Source: Reticulitermes lucifugus (taxonomy: Eukaryota; Arthropoda; Insecta; Blattodea; Rhinotermitidae). Taken from it: a stretch of DNA of 27,385 nucleotides. Of this stretch, positions 23,138-27,385 are shown piece after piece. The stretch is from the NCBI GenBank assembly GCA_026260175.1, contig JAKCWW010006183.1, forward strand, positions 1,644 through 29,028. The letters are read 5' to 3'. Position numbers and translations under genes: made by a program. Below the pieces are notes generated by a model. The model saw nothing but the letters and a program-made list of their open reading frames with translations, ran no database searches and had not been told where the DNA came from. How positions within the stretch are numbered: the first letter of the stretch is position 1; every line of letters starts with the position of its first letter.

Positions 23138-24410
23138 TAAAATTGACAAATGCGAGTAGAATTATATTCTAAACGTCATTCATGACTGTTTAAGTAGTAC
23201 TTCAGTGTGCTGAATGTACACTTAAAACTCTGTTCCATTATATCCACTATAAACGACCTCTTTGTGAAAATAAGAGAAAATGAGTTGTTATAGAATGAGA
23301 TGCCTTGTAGTTTTAGAGTAATCACTCTAATCCTAAAGGGGTTATATGTGGGCTTTTATTAATGTTCAGTGCAGGGTTATGTGTTTGTGTACATAAGTGT
23401 GTGTGTTTTGTTGGTATGCCGACATACAGTTACGCAGCTGAACCCCCATTGCGGTGTAATTCCGTTCTATCCATTTATGCCACCCCCAGATTTTTTTTTA
23501 GGCGGAGAGTGGGTTGATGGGAGAAGGAGAAAGCAAATAACCAACTTTCTACTGAGCTGGGCCAAACAGGGCAGGATGGACAGAGTTTAAGCCGCAGGAA
23601 TCAATATTAGGTCTAATTGGATGTCTAGATACCACAGACCAACGAAATGCTATTGCTTGCATCCAAAATAACACACCGGGCTCAGATTCAATACAGTGCT
23701 GGGCTGTCAGGTTCTTTCACTAGCTGTTTTTTTTATATTTGTTACAGCTTGAAGGCTATGAACTGGGTCTGTGTTTCGCCTGGCCCGCTTTCTATGCCAG
23801 TGGAATGAAGACACGTTGACCACCATTTTTGACATGTCATTAATTTGATCCCCACCTTCGCTTAGCTGCAGGCTTATCGTATAGAGAACCAAGTGTTTTG
23901 AACTGAACCAATTTCGCTCCATTCTTTTAAAATATCTCCCCCTCTTTGTTTTTGTGCCGTTCTTTCACTTTCTAAAGGTTTCGATCCTTAAATCTGTGTG
24001 CCTCAAAGAGTGTGAGATAAATGAATGGGGTGGAAGAGTGTTTCAAACAGATAATCCAGAAGGTCCACAAAAGCGGCTCATTTCAAAAGACACAAAGGCA
24101 ATGCTGTTGTTATTTGTGCTGTAACAGACGGGAGCTGAGTGCTTCATTTTCAACGTGACTTCTGCAGTCGATATAAATAAAATTGTCCACTGACAATCAG
24201 GTTTAATAAGACTAGATACCTGCTCGCACATATATAAATTTTTACTCCAATTATCTCACTCCCCACTCTGAAACAGTCAATAAATTCCGTATATTTTATA
24301 GAAACCTATGTTTTATTGTGTGTTAATAACAGCCCGCTAATGGTTTTTGTCCTGAACCTAATTATACATTCCATACCCTGCAGCCCTACTTGTTTACACT
24401 ACACACTAAT
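23138..24410. other. Unassigned DNA
   Basis: No recognised gene or repeat. The block 23440-23720 is richer in GC and contains a plus frame (23369-23590) without a recognisable domain. Confidence 0.3.
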
Positions 24411-24530
24411 AGTGTACCATCCACGTCCAGGTTTCCCAAGTGGTCTCTTTCCTTTAGGTTTTCCGACCAAGATTTATATCTCCCATGTATAATTGGGCTA
24501 CATGCTCCATCCATGTCTTCTCCATTGTTG
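24411..24530 (-). pseudogene. Second LINE reverse-transcriptase tail fragment, frameshifted
   Basis: Read on the minus strand, one frame gives W-M-E-H-V-A around 24510-24490, corresponding to the W-x-G-H-V-A-R motif, and a second frame gives LVGKPKGKRPLGKPGRGW just downstream. Together they correspond to the same C-terminal LINE region as 10726-11103 (GHVARMG then YRVLVGxPxGxRxLGxPxRxW). The change of frame marks an indel. Only about 40 codons remain. It is directly followed, on the other strand, by an R3 repeat copy. Confidence 0.7.
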
Positions 24531-24564
24531 GACTGATATGATATGGTGTTGATATGGGGTTCTC

Positions 24565-24745
24565 ACGCCTTTTTGGACATATTGTGGCCCATGTGGTATA
24601 TCGCAGGCCCCTTACGGTGGAAGTTTGTGATCGATCGTGTGGGATTTGTGGTAGACGAAGTGGCAGTGGAACAGGTTTTTCTTTCAATTATTTCGATTTT
24701 TCCCAGCCAGTATCATTCCACCATTGGTTCATACTCGTGAACATT
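24565..24745 (+). repeat. Dispersed repeat R3, copy 3
   Basis: Contains TTACGGTGGAAGTTTGTGA, TGTGGGATTTGTGGTAGACG, AAGTGGCAGTGGAACAGG, TTTTTCTTTC, CAGTATCATTCCACCATTGG and ATACTCGTG. Collinear with 6815-7000 and with the minus copy at 4718-4850. It abuts the LINE fragment on its left. Overlapping open frames on both strands are artefacts. Confidence 0.65.
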
Positions 24746-25891
24746 CACCTACCAATGACGCTATATAATATTAGCAGTTGACAGTACCGTTAAATAAAAC
24801 AAGCCCGTCCCCTCCCCTATCTCTCTCTCCAGCCTTCATTGTGTCAACATTTTTGCTAGAAATCTTCTCAAGCTCTGGACCTCACAGTGAGACACGAAAT
24901 TTCGAGCCAATGTTTAATAAGAGATGAATTATAATTTACTTATTACACTTTAGTCTTGGTCTTCAGGAGAAGAGAAGACAAAATGAACTGAATGTTAAAA
25001 AAAATTTACGAATTATTACACTTCATATTACTTTGTGAATATAATCTCCATATTATACTGTCGTTCCAAATTTTTAAATTCCCCACATTTTTAAAGAGTT
25101 TATAAACATTCTGGACATAATTATTTGTTCCTGCATTATGGTAACTGGGTGTAAACATACTCGTATACATAATTTGCTTGGTGTTGTTCTTCCTACCTTT
25201 ACAGCAATTCATACAAAAATAATTAGGAACATTTAAAATAAAGATATATCTTTTTGAACGTCGCTTGTATATCCATTTAGGTCTTTATTATGGGCTTTAG
25301 TAAATTAACGCAGAATCCCTGTCCTTTGGTTGATTCATAAAGGTTCATTTCGGAACTGGAATTCTGGGGTTTATCGTATTACTTACTTTGTCAAGCACTA
25401 AAAAAGTGACTGGCGACTGGTATATTTAATTCAGCATTAGCAACATTTTTAGCATATAGGAAGTCGTGTACGGTGTTTAGTGCCACAAAGGGGAATGTCA
25501 GTATTTCTGATATCAGTACAGCCGAGCATAATTGCTTTATATGGATCACTATCCATGTGACCTTTACCTTAGGAATTAGTGACGCTTCACTGTGCTCCCT
25601 GCGTTAGCACTTTGAACTTTTAATATTTATTTTTTATCGGTATGTGTAATGAATTCTCGCTTCAGTAAAGACACAACAAGCCGTGCCCACAATTCATCTC
25701 GCTCTTCAGCCAGGTAGCTGTCGGATTTGTGTTTGGTTCTTTGTTACGTACGTTATTGTGAGAATTCGCTATTTTATGAGTTTGACCTTAAATCTTGTTA
25801 CTCGATCTCCACGAGGACTTCCAACAGCTGATCAGCATGACGTTAGTGCACACGTAAGCTACATTCATGCTATATGTAAGATCTGTTTGTA
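24746..25891. other. Unassigned AT-rich DNA
   Basis: A short pyrimidine-rich tract at about 24806-24832. No gene, RNA or recognised repeat. Confidence 0.3.
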
Positions 25892-25999
25892 TACAGGGTG
25901 TATCTAAAATGTGTGGACAAATTTTGGGAATGAGTTCTTTGTTTTGATGTGAATAACTCACTTTTGAAATTAGTCCAAGCATTTTAGATGCAACCTGTA
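25892..25999. mobile_element. Tc1/mariner-like MITE with TA target duplication
   Basis: The 30-nt segments 25889-25918 and 25973-26002 are inverted repeats differing at four positions by eye (core ATCTAAAATG intact). The ends read TA|CAGGGTGTATC and, inverted, TA|CAGGTTGCATC, which fits a TA target duplication (25892-25893 and 25998-25999) and a TIR starting CAGGxTG, typical of mariner/Tc1-type ends. The element proper would be 25894-25997, about 104 bp. There is no room for a transposase, so any movement must have depended on one in trans. Confidence 0.8.
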
Positions 26000-26033
26000 T
26001 ACTCGTATTTACTGTTACTATATCTGAAGTCGC

Positions 26034-26275
26034 GATCCCAGTCACCGCGCGGTCTAAGGCGTAGGTCTGCGGCCACTCGTTTGCTAGGATTGTAAGTTCG
26101 AATCCCGCCGGGGGCATGGATATCTGTCTCTTGAGAATGTGTGTCAGGTAGAGGTCTCTGCGACGGACCGATCACTCGTCCGGAGGAGTCCTACCGAGTG
26201 TGGTGCGTCTGAGTGTGAACGTGAAGCGTGGACAATGAGGAGGCCCTGACCCACTAGGGGCTGTTGCGCCATGGA
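26034..26275 (+). mobile_element. tRNA-derived SINE, full length
   Basis: The tRNA-like head has GGTCTAAGGCGTAGGTCTGC and, at 26095-26105, AGTTCGAATCC (B box). The body reads CTCTGCGACG, GATCACTCG, GAGGAGTCCTACCGAGTGTG and GGGGCTGTTGCGCCATGG. It aligns end to end with 1619-1876 and its 3' half with 1-96. Minus-strand translation gives the PPAGFELT-like strings often mis-predicted as proteins from such SINEs, as I recall. It begins only about 35 bp after the MITE at 25892. Confidence 0.87.
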
Positions 26276-26419
26276 ATATCTGAGGTCACCGTAACTCAGT
26301 ATGTAGCTTTACATGAATGGGTCTGTCGTGGTCGTGGAGGGTAGCACTTCCTTGTATTCCGGACGTATGTATTGCAAATCTCGGTCAGAAAATGTGATAG
26401 CCTGAGAATTTACTCAGTC

Positions 26420-26580
26420 TTCCCAAGCAAATGCCGGAACATTGCCTGAAATTAGTATTGATTCCTTCCAAACCTTTCCTATTCATTTTCACTAACCTAC
26501 CCATCAGTCCAGTCATACAAACTGGACCACTGACAGCGCCCATATCATAAACCGTACATAAATAAAAATGATGAATCAAC
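26420..26580 (+). repeat. Probable LINE 3'-end remnant
   Basis: Contains CCAAGCAAATGCCGGAACAT, ATTCCTTCCAAACC, TTTCCTATTC and ends CGTACATAAATAAAAATG. The order 'AAATGCCGG - CTTCCTTCC - CCTTTCCTATCC - ... AATAAAAA' resembles the 3' untranslated end of LINEs that are common in polyneopteran insects. There is one degraded copy and no second copy in the window, so the call rests on recollection. Confidence 0.4.
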
Positions 26581-26675
26581 GTTCTGTACTGTAGTGAAAT
26601 TTATATGCTTGCGTTTCCATCAAACAGGGATACATCGAGCCTGACCTTGATAGGGGATGTTTCTGGTTATCGAGT

Positions 26676-26842
26676 GTCATGACCAGGGGTGCACAAATCC
26701 CAGGCTCCAGGTCAACTTCGAGACTAAATTTTGTACGGTAGCGCCTAATATTTTTGGACTTGCTTCATGTCGCTTTTCTGGCGCCTTCAATTTTGAGGTG
26801 GCTCCAACGTTTTTGGAAAATTTGCAGACCCCTGGTTATGAC
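26676..26842. mobile_element. hAT-like MITE with 8-bp target duplication
   Basis: The element 26684-26834 (151 bp) begins CAGGGGTGCACAAAT and ends, inverted, CAGGGGTCTGCAAAT. It is flanked by GTCATGAC (26676-26683) and GTTATGAC (26835-26842), an 8-bp direct repeat with one difference. CAGGG-type termini plus 8-bp duplications are hallmarks of the hAT superfamily. Inside, short GC-rich blocks such as GCGCC and GGCTCC alternate with T-rich blocks. No coding capacity, so it is non-autonomous. The plus open frame overlapping it (26657-26887) is incidental. Confidence 0.85.
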
Positions 26843-26979
26843 TATCTATTTCCTTTATTTTTCTTTCTTTTTCGACTAGAATTCTAATATTTTGTTTAAA
26901 AATATGTGCTTACATTATTATTTTGCCTTTCATTTCACTGTCTTTGTTGCTGTCACCTATCAGATCTACCTATTAGACC

Positions 26980-27105
26980 CTGATTTTAGGCTTCCGCCGC
27001 GATGTTGATGAGATCTGCGTTCTTCTAGGATATTACGCGGCGTCGTACGGTAATTGGTTTCCGACGTTTCGGGACAACTTATCTGTCCCATCTTTAAGTG
27101 TCAAG
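26980..27105 (+). mobile_element. Single-arm copy of the GACGTTTCGG hairpin family
   Basis: TTAGGCTTCCGCCGCGATG, TTGATGAGATCTGCG, TATTACGCGGCGTCG, TTTCCGACGTTTCGGGACA and TGTCCCATCTTTAA follow the order of the left arm at 22611-22735. The block GGGACA...TGTCCC forms a perfect 6-bp stem. No right arm is present, so this is a monomer or a truncated copy. Confidence 0.8.
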
Positions 27106-27310
27106 AGTGTCAGACCACTGACACAAAACCAACTCCCTGTATTATTCAATCTCGTCACAATTGCAAACCCTGTTGCTCACATTTTTAAGTACCTAAAATG
27201 GAAGTAGTCTTTCGTGAGCGCGGAATCGCCCGAGAATCGGACATTCTTCGCGTCAAGTCGGTTCGTCTCTTAAGACAAAACTTCGCTTCATGGCGGCGCT
27301 GTTTAAATGT
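27106..27310. other. Unassigned DNA, GC rising to the right
   Basis: No gene. The GC content rises from about 27200 towards the repeat at the window end; it may be part of that or of another repeat. Confidence 0.3.
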
Positions 27311-27385
27311 TCAGACCGGCCGTGGGGCCTAACCAGCCTCCTGTACAATGGGTACCGGGTCATTCCCGGGGGTAAAGCGGCCGGG
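27311..27385 (+). mobile_element. G1 SINE-like repeat, start of body (cut by window end)
   Basis: The very GC-rich stretch GACCGGCCGTGGGG ... GGGTCATTCCCGG ends with GGGGTAAAGCGGCCGGG, which is identical to 18987-19003 in copy 2. The rest of the body lies beyond the window. The left boundary is approximate. Confidence 0.6.

Noticed and set aside
25788..26175. Minus-strand frames starting MPPAGFE and MIGPSQ as proteins
   Set aside because: They are reverse translations of the SINE head and body at 26034-26275 and the adjacent MITE.
1..27385. CRISPR array, operon, phage or plasmid features
   Set aside because: No regularly spaced short direct repeats with unique spacers, no ribosome-binding sites before long genes, and the sequence has eukaryotic SINE/LINE/MITE character throughout.

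Overview
The window looks like non-coding DNA from an animal nuclear genome, most likely an insect. It is AT-rich, and no open frame reads as a recognisable conserved protein. It carries eukaryote-type repeats: tRNA-derived SINEs with Pol III B boxes, decayed LINE reverse-transcriptase tails, MITEs with terminal inverted repeats, several microsatellites and a minisatellite. The particular repeat types resemble those abundant in cockroach and termite (Blattodea) genomes, so that order is my best guess. This rests on recollection of repeat types and was not searched. There is no rRNA gene, bona fide tRNA gene, CRISPR array, operon or prokaryotic signal.

Layout. Positions 1-96 are the 3' part of a SINE cut by the window edge, and a second, nearly complete copy lies at 1619-1876. 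From about 97 to 8000 the DNA is mostly AT-rich and unassigned. It is interrupted by a (GACA)n-bearing repeat remnant (4330-4515), one minus copy (4718-4850) and one plus copy (6815-7000) of a dispersed repeat here called R3, and a GC-rich SINE body here called G1 (6612-6730). At 8085-8816 both strands carry moderately long open frames of unknown meaning. At 10726-11103 (minus) is the clearest coding relic: the C-terminal end of a LINE reverse transcriptase, still in one frame but broken by four internal stops. The middle (12-17 kb) holds four of the microsatellites and two degenerate copies of repeats built around the core GACGTTTC. At 17703-18434 about fifteen imperfect units of roughly 51 bp form a minisatellite, whose period explains the longest open frame in the window.

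From 21.6 kb to the end the window is a dense repeat graveyard. In order it holds a tRNA-headed G1 copy, a perfect-length 87-bp-arm inverted repeat, a minus-strand SINE, a second LINE fragment abutting a third R3 copy, a Tc1/mariner-like MITE immediately followed by a full SINE, a probable LINE 3' end, a hAT-like MITE with a nearly intact 8-bp target duplication, another copy of the hairpin element, and a G1 copy cut by the window end.

No working host gene could be supported. The region may be intergenic or part of a long intron. The points most worth checking are the hammerhead-like GAAACGTC/stem-loop core of the hairpin family, the 51-bp minisatellite, the two MITEs with clean boundaries, and the in-window repeat families R3 and G1.
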